The position numbers and the translations under genes are program-made. From Mycolicibacterium brumae (lineage in GTDB: Bacteria > Actinomycetota > Actinomycetes > Mycobacteriales > Mycobacteriaceae), in contig NZ_CP104302.1 in assembly GCF_025215495.1 (NCBI RefSeq), positions 2,604,001-2,668,000 of the forward strand: 64,000 bases of DNA, given 5' to 3'. Below, in pieces: positions 49,062 through 59,277 of this stretch (position 1 is the first letter of the stretch; the number at the start of each line of letters is the position of its first letter). The notes below the pieces were generated by a model, which did no database searches, was not told where the DNA came from, and saw only the letters and a list, made by a program, of their open reading frames with translations.

Positions 49062-50221
49062 CAGATCCCCATCTGCCGCGCGATGATCATCAGCTGCACC
49101 TCGGTGGTGCCCTCGCCGATCTCCAGGATCTTGGCGTCCCGGTAGTGCCGGGCCACCGGGTATTCGTTCATGAATCCGTAGCCGCCGTGGATCTGGGTGG
49201 CGTCGCGGGCGTTGTCCATCGCGGCCTCGCTGGACACCAGCTTGGCCACCGCCGCCTCCTTCTTGAACGGTTTGCCCGCCAGCATCAAAGCGGCCGCGTC
49301 GTAGTAGGCGGCCCGGGCGGCCTGGGCGCGGGCCTCCATGCGGGCCAGTTTGAACTCGATGGCCTGATAGGCGGCGATGGGCCGGCCGAATGCGCTACGT
49401 GCCTTGGCGTACTTGACGCTCTCGTCGACGCAGCCCTGGGCGACGCCCACCGACAGGGCGGCGATGGCGATCCGGCCCTCGTCGAGGATGCTCAGGAAGT
49501 TGGCGTAGCCCCGGCCGCGGTCGCCGAGCAGGTTCTCCTCCGGCACCCGGACGTCGTCGAAGGACAGCGGGTGGGTGTCCGAGGCGTTCCAGCCGACCTT
49601 GTTGTAGGCGGGTTCGGCGGTGAACCCGGGGGTGGGAACCGGCACCAGGATCGCGCTGATCTCCGGTTTGTCCGAACTGCCTCCGGTGACGGCGGTGACG
49701 GTGACCAGCCGTGTGATGTCGGTTCCGGAGTTGGTGATGAACTGCTTGGAGCCGTTGATCACCCACTCGCCGTTCTCCAGCCTGGCGGTGGTCTTCGTCG
49801 CCCCGGCGTCGCTGCCGCCGCCGGCTTCGGTCAGACCGAAGGCGCCCAGCGCGGCGCCGCTCGCCAGCAGCGGAAGCCATTGCTGTTTCTGGGTTTCGGT
49901 CCCGAACCGGTAGACCGGCATGGCGCCGAGCGACACCCCGGCCTCCAGTGTGATGGCCACCGACTGGTCGACCTTGCCGAGTTCCTCCAGCGCCAGGCAC
50001 AGCGCGAAGTAGTCCCCGCCCATGCCGCCGTACTCCTCCGGGAACGGCAGACCGAACAACCCCATCTCGGCCATCCCGGCGACCACCTCGTACGGGAAGC
50101 TGTGTTCGGCGTCGTGCTTGGCCGCCACCGGGGCGACCACGGACTGCGCGAAGTCGGCGACGGTCGCGGCCAGCTGCGCGTAGTCCTCGGGCAGGTTGGC
50201 GGTCGACAGGTAGTCAGGCAT
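49061..50221 (-). CDS. fadE19: Acyl-CoA dehydrogenase, isovaleryl-CoA type
   Basis: A 386-residue FAD enzyme. '[19 protein letters not shown]' (FAD/substrate region), '[14 protein letters not shown]', '[16 protein letters not shown]' and C-terminal '[22 protein letters not shown]' with the '[10 protein letters not shown]' catalytic-site segment are typical. It oxidises isovaleryl- or 2-methylbutyryl-CoA. ATG 50221 ('[14 protein letters not shown]') overlaps the accA1 stop by 8 nt; the longer frame to 50311 is rejected. Confidence 0.94.
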   Translation of the reverse strand: MPDYLSTANLPEDYAQLAATVADFAQSVVAPVAAKHDAEHSFPYEVVAGMAEMGLFGLPFPEEYGGMGGDYFALCLALEELGKVDQSVAITLEAGVSLGAMPVYRFGTETQKQQWLPLLASGAALGAFGLTEAGGGSDAGATKTTARLENGEWVINGSKQFITNSGTDITRLVTVTAVTGGSSDKPEISAILVPVPTPGFTAEPAYNKVGWNASDTHPLSFDDVRVPEENLLGDRGRGYANFLSILDEGRIAIAALSVGVAQGCVDESVKYAKARSAFGRPIAAYQAIEFKLARMEARAQAARAAYYDAAALMLAGKPFKKEAAVAKLVSSEAAMDNARDATQIHGGYGFMNEYPVARHYRDAKILEIGEGTTEVQLMIIARQMGI

Positions 50222-52205
50222 GCGGTTGTTCTCCTGCGTTAGCGGTGATGCGGGCCAGCGGCTGACCCACCTTGACCTGATCGCCCACGGCGACAAGGAC
50301 GTCGACGACACCGCCGACCGGGGCGGCCAGCGAATGCTCCATCTTCATGGCCTCGACGGCGACGACGATGGTTCCCGCGTCGACGGTCGCGCCGTGCGCG
50401 ACGTTGACCGCGACCACCGACCCGGGCATCGGGGACAGCAGTTCGGCGTCGCCGGCGTGTTCGTCGTCGGGTCGGACGGGGTCTTCGGGCGCCTCCGACA
50501 GCGCCGCGACGCCGTGCTCGCCGGCCAGCCAGACCCGTCCGCCGCCGAGGGCGACGCGGTAGCGCCGACGGCGCTCGCCCCAGCGCACGATCAGCTCGCC
50601 CTCCCTGAGTTCGGCTCGCAGCGGCCGGGATTCGCCGTCCTCCACCCGCGCCGTCGCGGCCACCGGGTCGCCGGTGATCGCGACGTGCCGGATGTCCTCG
50701 CCCGCGGCCAGGCGCACCGTCGTCGGCGCCGGGGCGCCGATCCGCCAGCCCGAGGGTTGCGCCCAGAGGCCGGGGTCGGCGGCGTCCCAGCGGCGCAGCC
50801 ACAGATAGCTTGCGGCGGCGACGAATTCGTCGTCGGCGGCGGCGCGGGCACGGAAGTCGCCGGCGCGGCGGTCCAGCAGAGCCGTGTCCAACCGTCCGGC
50901 CGCCACGTCGGCGTCGGCCAGCAGGAAGCGCAGGAAGTCGACGTTGGTGACCACGCCGAGGACGCCGAAGCGTCCCAGCGCGGCGTCCAGGGCGGCCAGC
51001 GCCTCGGACCGGTCGCCGCCGCCGGCGATCACCTTGGCCAGCATCGGGTCGTAGTCGCTGCCGACGACGGTCCCGACCGCCAGCCCGGAGTCCACCCGGA
51101 TCGGCGCAGCGGGCTCGGTCAGGCCGAGCACGGCGCCGCCGGTCGGCAGAAATCCGTTGGCCGGGTCCTCGGCGTAGACCCGCGCCTCGATGGCGTGCCC
51201 GCGCAGCGTCACGTCGGACTGGGCGATGCCCAGTGGTGCGCCGGCGGCCACCCGCAGCTGGCATTCGACCAGGTCGAGCCCGGTGACCAGTTCGGTGACC
51301 GGATGCTCGACCTGCAGCCGGGTGTTCATCTCCATGAAGAAGAAGTCATCGGGCGCGTCGGCGGAGACGATGAACTCGACGGTGCCCGCGCCGCGGTAGT
51401 CCACGCTGCGCGCGGTCGCGCACGCCGCGGCGCCGATGCGTTCCCGGGTGGCGGGGTCCAGCAGCGGCGAGGGCGCCTCCTCGATGACCTTCTGGTGGCG
51501 GCGCTGCAGGCTGCATTCCCGCTCACCGAGGTGGATGACGTCGCCGTGGTCGTCGGCGAGCACCTGAACCTCGATGTGGCGGGGCCGCAGCACGAATCGT
51601 TCCAGAAACAACGTGTCGTCGCCGAAGGCCGCGGCGGCCTCGCGGCGCGCGCCGGCCAGCGCCGCGGGCAGATCGGCGGGATCGGACACCAACCGCATAC
51701 CCTTGCCGCCACCGCCGGCCGACGGTTTCACCAGCACCGGATAACCGATATCGCCGGCGGCGGCGATCAGGTCGCCATCGGTCAGTCCGGGGCGGGCGAT
51801 GCCGGGGACCACCGGGACGCCGAACTGCGACACCCGCGCCTTGGCGGCGATCTTGTCGCCCATGGTGGCGATGGCCGAGGCCGGCGGGCCGACGAACACG
51901 ACGCCGGCCTCTGCCAGGGCGGCGGCGAATTCGGCGTTCTCCGAAAGGAATCCGTAGCCGGGATGCACGGCCTGCGCGCCGGTGTCGAGTGCGGCGGCGA
52001 CGACGGCGTCGATGTTGAGATAGGACTGTCGCGCCGCGGCCGGTCCGATCCAGACCGCGTCGTCGGCCTCGGCGACGTGCCGGGCGTTCTCGTCGGCGCT
52101 GCTGTACACCGCCACCGAGCGGATGCCGAGCCGGCGCAGGGTGGCGATCACGCGGACCGCGATTTCGCCGCGATTGGCGACCAGAACCGTGTCGAAGGTG
52201 TTCAT
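50214..52205 (-). CDS. accA1: Acyl-CoA carboxylase alpha subunit (biotin carboxylase-BCCP)
   Basis: A 663-residue biotin-dependent subunit. The biotin carboxylase domain (1-450) has '[11 protein letters not shown]' (ATP) and '[16 protein letters not shown]'; a BT linker follows; the C-terminal BCCP carries biotinyl Lys in '[13 protein letters not shown]'. With AccD1 it forms 3-methylcrotonyl-CoA carboxylase for leucine breakdown in mycobacteria. Seven bases separate it from accD1. Confidence 0.95.
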   Translation of the reverse strand: MNTFDTVLVANRGEIAVRVIATLRRLGIRSVAVYSSADENARHVAEADDAVWIGPAAARQSYLNIDAVVAAALDTGAQAVHPGYGFLSENAEFAAALAEAGVVFVGPPASAIATMGDKIAAKARVSQFGVPVVPGIARPGLTDGDLIAAAGDIGYPVLVKPSAGGGGKGMRLVSDPADLPAALAGARREAAAAFGDDTLFLERFVLRPRHIEVQVLADDHGDVIHLGERECSLQRRHQKVIEEAPSPLLDPATRERIGAAACATARSVDYRGAGTVEFIVSADAPDDFFFMEMNTRLQVEHPVTELVTGLDLVECQLRVAAGAPLGIAQSDVTLRGHAIEARVYAEDPANGFLPTGGAVLGLTEPAAPIRVDSGLAVGTVVGSDYDPMLAKVIAGGGDRSEALAALDAALGRFGVLGVVTNVDFLRFLLADADVAAGRLDTALLDRRAGDFRARAAADDEFVAAASYLWLRRWDAADPGLWAQPSGWRIGAPAPTTVRLAAGEDIRHVAITGDPVAATARVEDGESRPLRAELREGELIVRWGERRRRYRVALGGGRVWLAGEHGVAALSEAPEDPVRPDDEHAGDAELLSPMPGSVVAVNVAHGATVDAGTIVVAVEAMKMEHSLAAPVGGVVDVLVAVGDQVKVGQPLARITANAGEQPHA

Positions 52206-52212
52206 CTGGTCC

Positions 52213-53763
<1,551 letters not shown>

Positions 53764-53785
53764 CCCTGAGCCCACCCTTAAGTCA

Positions 53786-53801
53786 GTTAATCGCGGCTAA
53801 C
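53786..53801. promoter_or_regulatory. TetR-type operator 1 upstream of accD1
   Basis: GTTAATCGCGGCTAAC is a near-palindrome of the form GTTA-N8-TAAC. It lies 23 bp before accD1 and has a partner site 25 bp away (centre to centre). Confidence 0.65.
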
Positions 53802-53810
53802 CGGTGGTAC

Positions 53811-53826
53811 GTTAGTCATGATTAAC
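53811..53826. promoter_or_regulatory. TetR-type operator 2 upstream of the TetR gene
   Basis: GTTAGTCATGATTAAC is a GTTA-N8-TAAC palindrome with a single mismatched pair and a TCATGA core. It lies 30 bp before the regulator's ATG, so the regulator likely represses both its own gene and accD1. Confidence 0.68.
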
Positions 53827-53855
53827 TGAAATGTCCAGACCCTTCGGAGCCGTCG

Positions 53856-54491
53856 ATGCCCAGTGCCGCACCCGCGCCGACCCGACGCAGCCGGCTCAAA
53901 TCGGATCGCCGTTCGCAGCTGCTGGCCGCCGCTGAACGCCAGTTCGCCGAACGGGGCTTTTCCGCCGTCCGGCTCGAGGACATCGGCGCGGCGGCCGAGG
54001 TCAGCGGACCCGCGATCTACCGGCACTTCCCCAACAAGGAGGCGCTGCTGGTCGAGCTGCTGATCGAGATCAGCACCCGACTGCTGGCCGGTGGCCGCGC
54101 GGCCGTCGCCGAACACACCGATGACCCGGGAACGGCGCTCGAGGCGCTGATCGACCTGCACCTCGACTTCACCCTGGGCGAGCCGGATCTCATCCGCATC
54201 CAGGACCGCGACCTGGCCATGCTGCCGCCCGACGCGCTGCGCCAAGTCCGAAGGAGCCAGCGCCAGTACGTGGAGATCTGGGTGGGGGTGCTGCGGGAGC
54301 TGAGCCCGGAGCTCGCCGAGGGCGACGCCCGGCTGATGGCGCACGCCGCCTTCGGCTTGATGAACTCGACCCCGCACAGCGCAAAGCGGGCCGCCGACCC
54401 CGGTCCCGCGCATGCCCGCCAGGTGTTGCGGGCGATGACCATCGCCGCGCTGCGCACGGGGGCGCCGGTTCCGCGCGACGCCGAGGGCTGA
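53856..54491 (+). CDS. TetR-family regulator of branched-chain catabolism (Rv2506/BkaR-like)
   Basis: A 211-residue TetR repressor. The N-terminal HTH is clear ('RRSQLLAAAERQFAERGFSAVRLEDIGAAAEVSGPAIYRHFPNKE' region, residues ~18-62); the C-terminal ligand domain is of the SACE_7040/FabR-like type. Its M. tuberculosis counterpart Rv2506 (BkaR) is reported to control the adjacent keto-acid genes. The ligand is probably an acyl-CoA intermediate (inference). Confidence 0.92.
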   Translation: MPSAAPAPTRRSRLKSDRRSQLLAAAERQFAERGFSAVRLEDIGAAAEVSGPAIYRHFPNKEALLVELLIEISTRLLAGGRAAVAEHTDDPGTALEALIDLHLDFTLGEPDLIRIQDRDLAMLPPDALRQVRRSQRQYVEIWVGVLRELSPELAEGDARLMAHAAFGLMNSTPHSAKRAADPGPAHARQVLRAMTIAALRTGAPVPRDAEG

Positions 54492-54581
54492 CCGGCACCC
54501 TTACAACCTGGTGTGAGAACCGGGATCTCCCGCCCCGGTGTCGGTGCGCGCAGGTAGCCTGCAGGACGTGAGGTGGGGAGA

Positions 54582-55364
54582 GTGAGTGATCCGCGTCGGC
54601 CGCAAGGAGCCGGCCAGTTCCGGTCCGGCTGGCCCGCCCCGCCGTCGGGTGACTACGGGGACTACCCGCCGCCGGATCCGGCGTACGCCAGCGGGTACGA
54701 GTACCCCGCCTACCTGCCGTCGTCGACCCCGACGCAGGAGCTGCCCGCCTATTGGACCCAGACGCAGCAGCCCATCGCCAAAGAGCCGCCGGCCGAGCCC
54801 CCGCAGGAGCCCAAGCGCTCCCGCAAATGGCTGTGGCTGGGCGCCGGCGCGACGACGCTGCTCGTCGTCGGACTAGTGATCGCGCTGGTCATCGCCAACG
54901 GCGCGGGCAACCAGGACACCGTGGTGATGGCCCCCCAGGACAACACCACCACCCGGGCCGGCATCCCGACCATGCCGTCGCAACCCAGCACCACCGCGCC
55001 CCCGACGACAACCGCGCCCACCACCACGGCGCCGCGCGCGACCACGACCGTGCCGACCCCGTCGGCGCCGGGCACCACCGCCCCGGGCAACACCGGCCCG
55101 GTGAACACCGTGGTCTACTCGGTCAGCGGCGAGGGCCGCGCCATCAGCATCACCTACATCGACGCCGGGGGCGTCATGCAGATGGAGTTCAACGTGCCGC
55201 TGCCGTGGAGCCGACAGGTGAGCCTGCGGTCCGGGTCGGGCAACAGCCCGCACATGACGGTCATCAACATCGGCAACACCGTGACGTGTTCGCTGTCGAT
55301 CGACGGCGCGGTTGTCCGGTCGCGCACCGGCAGCGGACTGACCGTCTGCGCCGCGCCGAGCTGA
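54582..55364 (+). CDS. Pro/Thr-rich membrane protein with MmpS-like C-terminal domain (Rv2507-like)
   Basis: About 260 residues: a Pro/Tyr-rich cytoplasmic segment (1-80), one transmembrane helix (about 88-110, 'WLWLGAGATTLLVVGLVIALV'-type, residues KWLW onward), a long Thr/Pro/Ala linker suited to the periplasm, and a C-terminal beta domain ('VVYSVSGEGRAISITYIDAGG', 'VPLPWSRQVSL', 'CSLSIDG') like MmpS proteins. Its role is unknown, perhaps in lipid transport or envelope upkeep. I use the GTG at 54582 ('VSDPRRPQG'); a GTG at 54573 is possible. Confidence 0.8.
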   Translation: MSDPRRPQGAGQFRSGWPAPPSGDYGDYPPPDPAYASGYEYPAYLPSSTPTQELPAYWTQTQQPIAKEPPAEPPQEPKRSRKWLWLGAGATTLLVVGLVIALVIANGAGNQDTVVMAPQDNTTTRAGIPTMPSQPSTTAPPTTTAPTTTAPRATTTVPTPSAPGTTAPGNTGPVNTVVYSVSGEGRAISITYIDAGGVMQMEFNVPLPWSRQVSLRSGSGNSPHMTVINIGNTVTCSLSIDGAVVRSRTGSGLTVCAAPS

Positions 55365-55368
55365 GCCG

Positions 55369-56682
55369 TCACACCGTCTTTCTCGAGGGTGTGCGGACGA
55401 AGAGCATCAGCTCCAGGCCGGACACCAGCACCACGCCGAGGCCGCCGAGACCGGCCCGCACGGAGTCGAAGACGTCGACGAACAGCGAGAACATCCACGG
55501 CGCGAGGAAGGCCACCGCGCGCCCGGTCATGGTGTAGAGCCCGAACGCCACGCCTTCGCGGTCGGCGCCAGCCATCCGCAGCAGGGTGCGCGACGCCGAC
55601 TGGATCGGCCCGATGAACAGGCACAGCACCAGCCCGAACGCCCAGAACATCGCCGGCCCGGACACCACCAGCAGCACGGTGGCGACGACGACCATGGCGA
55701 ACAGTGATCCGACGATCACCGGTTTGGCCCCGACCCGGTCGTCGGCGAGGCCGCCGACGGCCGCGCCGAGGGCGGCCATCACGCTGGCTGCCACGCCGAA
55801 CATCAGCACGTCCGCGGCGGACAGGCCGTAGACGTTGACCCCGAGCACCGCGCCGAAGGTGAACGCGCCGACGAGCCTGTCCCGGTAGACGGCGCTGGCC
55901 AGCAGGAAGCGCACCAGGTTCGGGTCGCGCCGCCACTCCGAGACCAGGTCGGCCCACACCTGGCGGTAGGCGCCCAGCACCCCGACATGCTCGGGCGGGG
56001 TGAAGCTCTCCGGCGCGATCCGGTTGGCCCGTAGTAGCAGCGGCAAGCCGAACACCGCGAACCAGCCGGCGGCCGCCGGCATGGCGGCCCGGATGTTGGC
56101 CCCGTCGGCGGTCGGGATCTGCAGCAGCCCGCGGGTCTCCCCGCTGCCGGAGACGAACAACCAGTAGATGACGAACAGCAACGCAACGCTGCCCAGATAT
56201 CCCGCCGCCCAACCGAATCCGGACACCCGGCCGGCCGTCTGCGGGGTGGCGAGCTGGCGCAACATCGCGTTGTAGGGGACGCTCGCCAGATCGCTGACGG
56301 CCGCGGTGGCCGCGAGCAGGGCCAGCCCGGCGAACAGGTAGGACGCGTCGGCGTGGATCAGGCTCATCGACGCCGTCAGCGACACCGCGGCAAGGGTGAG
56401 CACCGTCAGCACGGTGCGCCGTCGGCGCGGGTTCTGCACCCAGACGCCGGTGGCGGGGGCCAGCACCGCGACGGTGATCCCGGCGATGGTCAGCGCCCGG
56501 CCCAGCCAGGACGCCGGGCTGGTGGTTCCCTCCAGGTTCGCCCCGACGGTGTTGGTCAGGCACACCGAGAACACGAAGGTGATGACGATGGCGTTCAAGC
56601 CGGTCGATCCGCAGTCCCACAGCGCCCACGCCACCACGTCGGACCGGCGCGCGCCGACGCGGCTGCGCTTCGGCCCAGTCAT
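55369..56682 (-). CDS. MFS transporter, UMF1/Atg22-like (Rv2508c-like)
   Basis: A 437-residue transporter with about twelve membrane helices. The N-terminal 'DVVAWALWDCGSTGLNAIVITFVFS' is the signature of the UMF1 (Atg22-like) branch, whose yeast founder exports amino acids from the vacuole. Substrate here unknown. It converges on the MmpS-like gene with a 4-bp gap and diverges from the SDR gene. Confidence 0.88.
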   Translation of the reverse strand: MTGPKRSRVGARRSDVVAWALWDCGSTGLNAIVITFVFSVCLTNTVGANLEGTTSPASWLGRALTIAGITVAVLAPATGVWVQNPRRRRTVLTVLTLAAVSLTASMSLIHADASYLFAGLALLAATAAVSDLASVPYNAMLRQLATPQTAGRVSGFGWAAGYLGSVALLFVIYWLFVSGSGETRGLLQIPTADGANIRAAMPAAAGWFAVFGLPLLLRANRIAPESFTPPEHVGVLGAYRQVWADLVSEWRRDPNLVRFLLASAVYRDRLVGAFTFGAVLGVNVYGLSAADVLMFGVAASVMAALGAAVGGLADDRVGAKPVIVGSLFAMVVVATVLLVVSGPAMFWAFGLVLCLFIGPIQSASRTLLRMAGADREGVAFGLYTMTGRAVAFLAPWMFSLFVDVFDSVRAGLGGLGVVLVSGLELMLFVRTPSRKTV

Positions 56683-56723
56683 GCCCCGAACCTTAATCGG
56701 ATCGGCTTGTTTACGATGACCGC

Positions 56724-57533
56724 ATGCCTGTTCCCTCCCCCAGCCCGGACGCCCGCGCGGTCGTCACCGGCGCCTCGCAAGGCATCGGCGAAGCTCTGGC
56801 CACCGAACTCGCCGCCCGCGGCCACAGCCTGATCATCACCGCCCGCCGCGGCGAGGTGCTCGAAGAACTCGCGGCCCGGCTCACCGAGCGTTACGGCGTG
56901 ACGGTCGAGGTCCGCGCGGTGGACCTGGCCGATCCGGCGGCGCGTGAGGAACTGTGCCAGGAGTTGGCCGGCCGCAACATCTCGATCCTGTGCAACAACG
57001 CCGGGACCGCGACCTTCGGCCCGGTCGCCGGTTTGGACCCGGCCGGCGAGAAGGCCCAGGTGCAGCTCAACTCGATCGCCGTGCACGATCTGACGCTGGC
57101 TGTGCTGCCGGGGATGATCGCCCGCGGCGCCGGCGGCATCCTGACCTCGGGCTCGGCCGCCGGGAACTCGCCGATCCCGAACAACGCGACCTACGCCGCG
57201 AGCAAGGCGTTCGCGAACACCTTCAGCGAGTCGTTGCGCGGCGAGCTGAAGCAGGACGGGGTGCACGTCACGCTGCTGGCCCCGGGCCCGGTCCGCACCG
57301 AGCTGCCCGACGTCTCCGAGCAGTCGCTGGTGGAGCGGCTGATCCCGGATTTCCTGTGGATCGACACCGAGTACACCGCCCGCAAGTCCCTCGACGCGCT
57401 GGAGCGCAACCGGATGCGCGTGGTGCCCGGCCTGACCTCGAAGGCGATGTCGGTGGGCGCCGGCTACGCCCCGCGCGGCATCGTCGCCCCGATCGTCGGC
57501 CGGATCTACAAGAAGCTCGGCGGGGATGCCTAG
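56724..57533 (+). CDS. cmrA: Mycolate-type short-chain reductase (CmrA/Rv2509-like)
   Basis: A 269-residue classical SDR: 'VVTGASQGIGEALATELAARG' (cofactor), 'ILCNNAGTATFG' (NNAG), catalytic Ser in 'LTSGSAAGNSPIPN' and YxxxK in 'TYAASKAFANTFSE'. Rv2509 and its Corynebacterium orthologue CmrA reduce the beta-keto ester made by Pks13 to mature mycolate, and order and length agree. It would act at the cytoplasmic face of the membrane. Confidence 0.85.
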   Translation: MPVPSPSPDARAVVTGASQGIGEALATELAARGHSLIITARRGEVLEELAARLTERYGVTVEVRAVDLADPAAREELCQELAGRNISILCNNAGTATFGPVAGLDPAGEKAQVQLNSIAVHDLTLAVLPGMIARGAGGILTSGSAAGNSPIPNNATYAASKAFANTFSESLRGELKQDGVHVTLLAPGPVRTELPDVSEQSLVERLIPDFLWIDTEYTARKSLDALERNRMRVVPGLTSKAMSVGAGYAPRGIVAPIVGRIYKKLGGDA

Positions 57534-57625
57534 CTCGATCACTGCGCAGACACGGGTGGCTTTTCTAGGACGGAGTCGCCGAGTGTGGAGCCCTGTGGCG
57601 CGGGATCGGCCCGGCGCCCGGCGCC

Positions 57626-57787
57626 GAGCGGCCAGTTTCGGCACGGGATCCTCCTTGAGTGGCCAGTTTCTGCACATCTGAGCCCGCGAGCGGCCCGATA
57701 GGGCACGAGCGCCACTTATTGTCCGCTTCGCAGCTAGCTGACCTGGGCTTTTGTGTTCGTAGTTGGCCAGTCGTGCAGCAACTGGCC
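57626..57787. mobile_element. IS21-like terminal repeats without transposase (remnant)
   Basis: GAGCGGCCAGTTTCGGCAC (57626-57644) recurs as GAGTGGCCAGTTTCTGCAC (57657-57675; 17 of 19 match). An inverted copy is GTGCAGCAACTGGCC (57773-57787), whose complement GGCCAGTTGCTGCAC differs by one base from the second unit. Two direct repeats at one end and an inverted one at the other is the layout of IS21-family ends. No istA/istB frame lies between, so it is a solo remnant. The 308-bp gap 57534-57841 holds no gene. Confidence 0.5.
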
Positions 57788-57841
57788 CCTCGTGGCCCCG
57801 TCGGAGCCGCGTCGAAGCTGGACCGCTGACCCGAGTGCAGC

Positions 57842-58174
57842 TCAGCTGCGCGGCGCGTACATGATGACGCCGACGCCGAGCAGGCAGATCGCCGCGCCGG
57901 TGTAGTCCCAGCGGTCCGGCCGGAAGCCGTCCATGACCATCCCCCAGGCCAACGATCCGGCGACGAAAACACCGCCGTAGGCGGCCAGGATGCGGCCGAA
58001 GTTCGCGTCGGGTTGCAGGGTGGCCACGAACCCGTAGACACCCAGCGCGATCACCCCGAAACCGGCCCACAGCCAGCCGCGATGCTCGCGGACACCCTGC
58101 CAGACCAGCCAGGCGCCGCCGATCTCGAACAGCGCGGCGACGGCGAACAGCAGGATGGACTTCGCGACGGACAT
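57842..58174 (-). CDS. YnfA-family (UPF0060) small membrane protein
   Basis: A 110-residue four-helix membrane protein. '[25 protein letters not shown]', '[21 protein letters not shown]' and '[23 protein letters not shown]' match YnfA closely. YnfA belongs to the DMT superfamily and resembles small multidrug-resistance exporters. I start at the ATG 58174 ('[10 protein letters not shown]'). Confidence 0.93.
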   Translation of the reverse strand: MSVAKSILLFAVAALFEIGGAWLVWQGVREHRGWLWAGFGVIALGVYGFVATLQPDANFGRILAAYGGVFVAGSLAWGMVMDGFRPDRWDYTGAAICLLGVGVIMYAPRS

Positions 58175-58302
58175 GCCGAAGACGGTAGCCGGAACCGACC
58201 TGTGCAACGCGTGTGAGTGATGTCACCCGCCGGCGCGCCGATTCCGGGGAGCGGCGTCGCCACGATAGGCTGACCTTTGCCGCTTTTCTGGGGAATGGAC
58301 TC

Positions 58303-59271
58303 ATGCCAAGACTGCTGACCGATCCGGAAATCCTCAACGAGCTTGAGCCGATCGCCGAGAAGAACGTCAACCGGCATCTGTCGGCGACCCACGATTGGCA
58401 TCCGCACGACTACATCCCGTGGCGCTCCGGCCGGGACTTCGCCGCCACCGGCGGCGTGGACTGGGACGAGGAGCAGTCGAAGCTCAGCTCGGTCGCCAAG
58501 GCCGCGATGATCACCAACCTGCTGACCGAGGACAACCTGCCGTCGTATCACCGGCAGGCCGCCGCGTACTTCTCCCAGGACCGCGCCTGGGGCACCTGGG
58601 TCAACCGCTGGACCGCCGAGGAGAACCGGCACGGCATCGTCATCCGCGACTACCTGGTGGTGGTCCGCGGCGTGGACCCCGTCGCGCTGGAACGCGCCCG
58701 GATGGTGCACGTCGCCAACGGTTTCGGCCCCACCCCCGAGGAAGAGGCGACCCGGCCGATGGACTTCCTGATGTCGGTGGCCTACACCACCTTCCAGGAA
58801 CTGGCCACTCGGGTGAGCCACCGCAACACCGGCAAGGTCTGCGACGACCCGGTGGCCGACCGGATGCTGGCGCGGGTGGCCGCCGACGAGAACCTGCACA
58901 TGGTTTTCTACCGCGACACCGCCGCCGCGGCGCTGGAGTTGGTTCCCGATCAGGCCCTCGACGCGCTGGCCCACGTGGTGGAGAACTTCCGGATGCCCGG
59001 CCAGGGCATGCCCGATTTCCGCCGCAACGGCGTGCTGATGGCCAAGCACGGCATCTACGACCTGCGCCAGCACCTGGAGGAGGTCGTCCGGCCGGTGCTG
59101 CGCAAGTGGCGGATCTTCGACCGCACCGACTTCACCGCTGAGGGCGAGAACCGTCGCGAGAAGCTGGCCGCGTACCTCGAGGACCTGGAACGCCAGGCCA
59201 CCAAGTTCGAGGAGCAACGCGACCGGATGCTGGCCCGCGAGGCGGCCAAGCGCGAGGCCGCCGCGGTCTGA
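58303..59271 (+). CDS. Acyl-ACP desaturase, diiron (DesA family)
   Basis: A 322-residue soluble diiron desaturase. The iron-ligand motifs 'TAEENRHG' and 'ADENLHMVFY' (ExxH pairs) are present, with 'KNVNRHLSATHDWHPHDYIPW' at the N-terminus. Family members desaturate acyl-ACP; mycobacterial DesA1/DesA2 act on mycolate precursors. It is closer in size to DesA1 (338) than DesA2 (275); which it equals is unclear. M. tuberculosis has no such gene between Rv2509 and Rv2510c. ATG 58303 ('MPRLLTDPEI') is preferred over an extension to 58213. Confidence 0.88.
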   Translation: MPRLLTDPEILNELEPIAEKNVNRHLSATHDWHPHDYIPWRSGRDFAATGGVDWDEEQSKLSSVAKAAMITNLLTEDNLPSYHRQAAAYFSQDRAWGTWVNRWTAEENRHGIVIRDYLVVVRGVDPVALERARMVHVANGFGPTPEEEATRPMDFLMSVAYTTFQELATRVSHRNTGKVCDDPVADRMLARVAADENLHMVFYRDTAAAALELVPDQALDALAHVVENFRMPGQGMPDFRRNGVLMAKHGIYDLRQHLEEVVRPVLRKWRIFDRTDFTAEGENRREKLAAYLEDLERQATKFEEQRDRMLAREAAKREAAAV

Positions 59272-59277
59272 GCCTGC

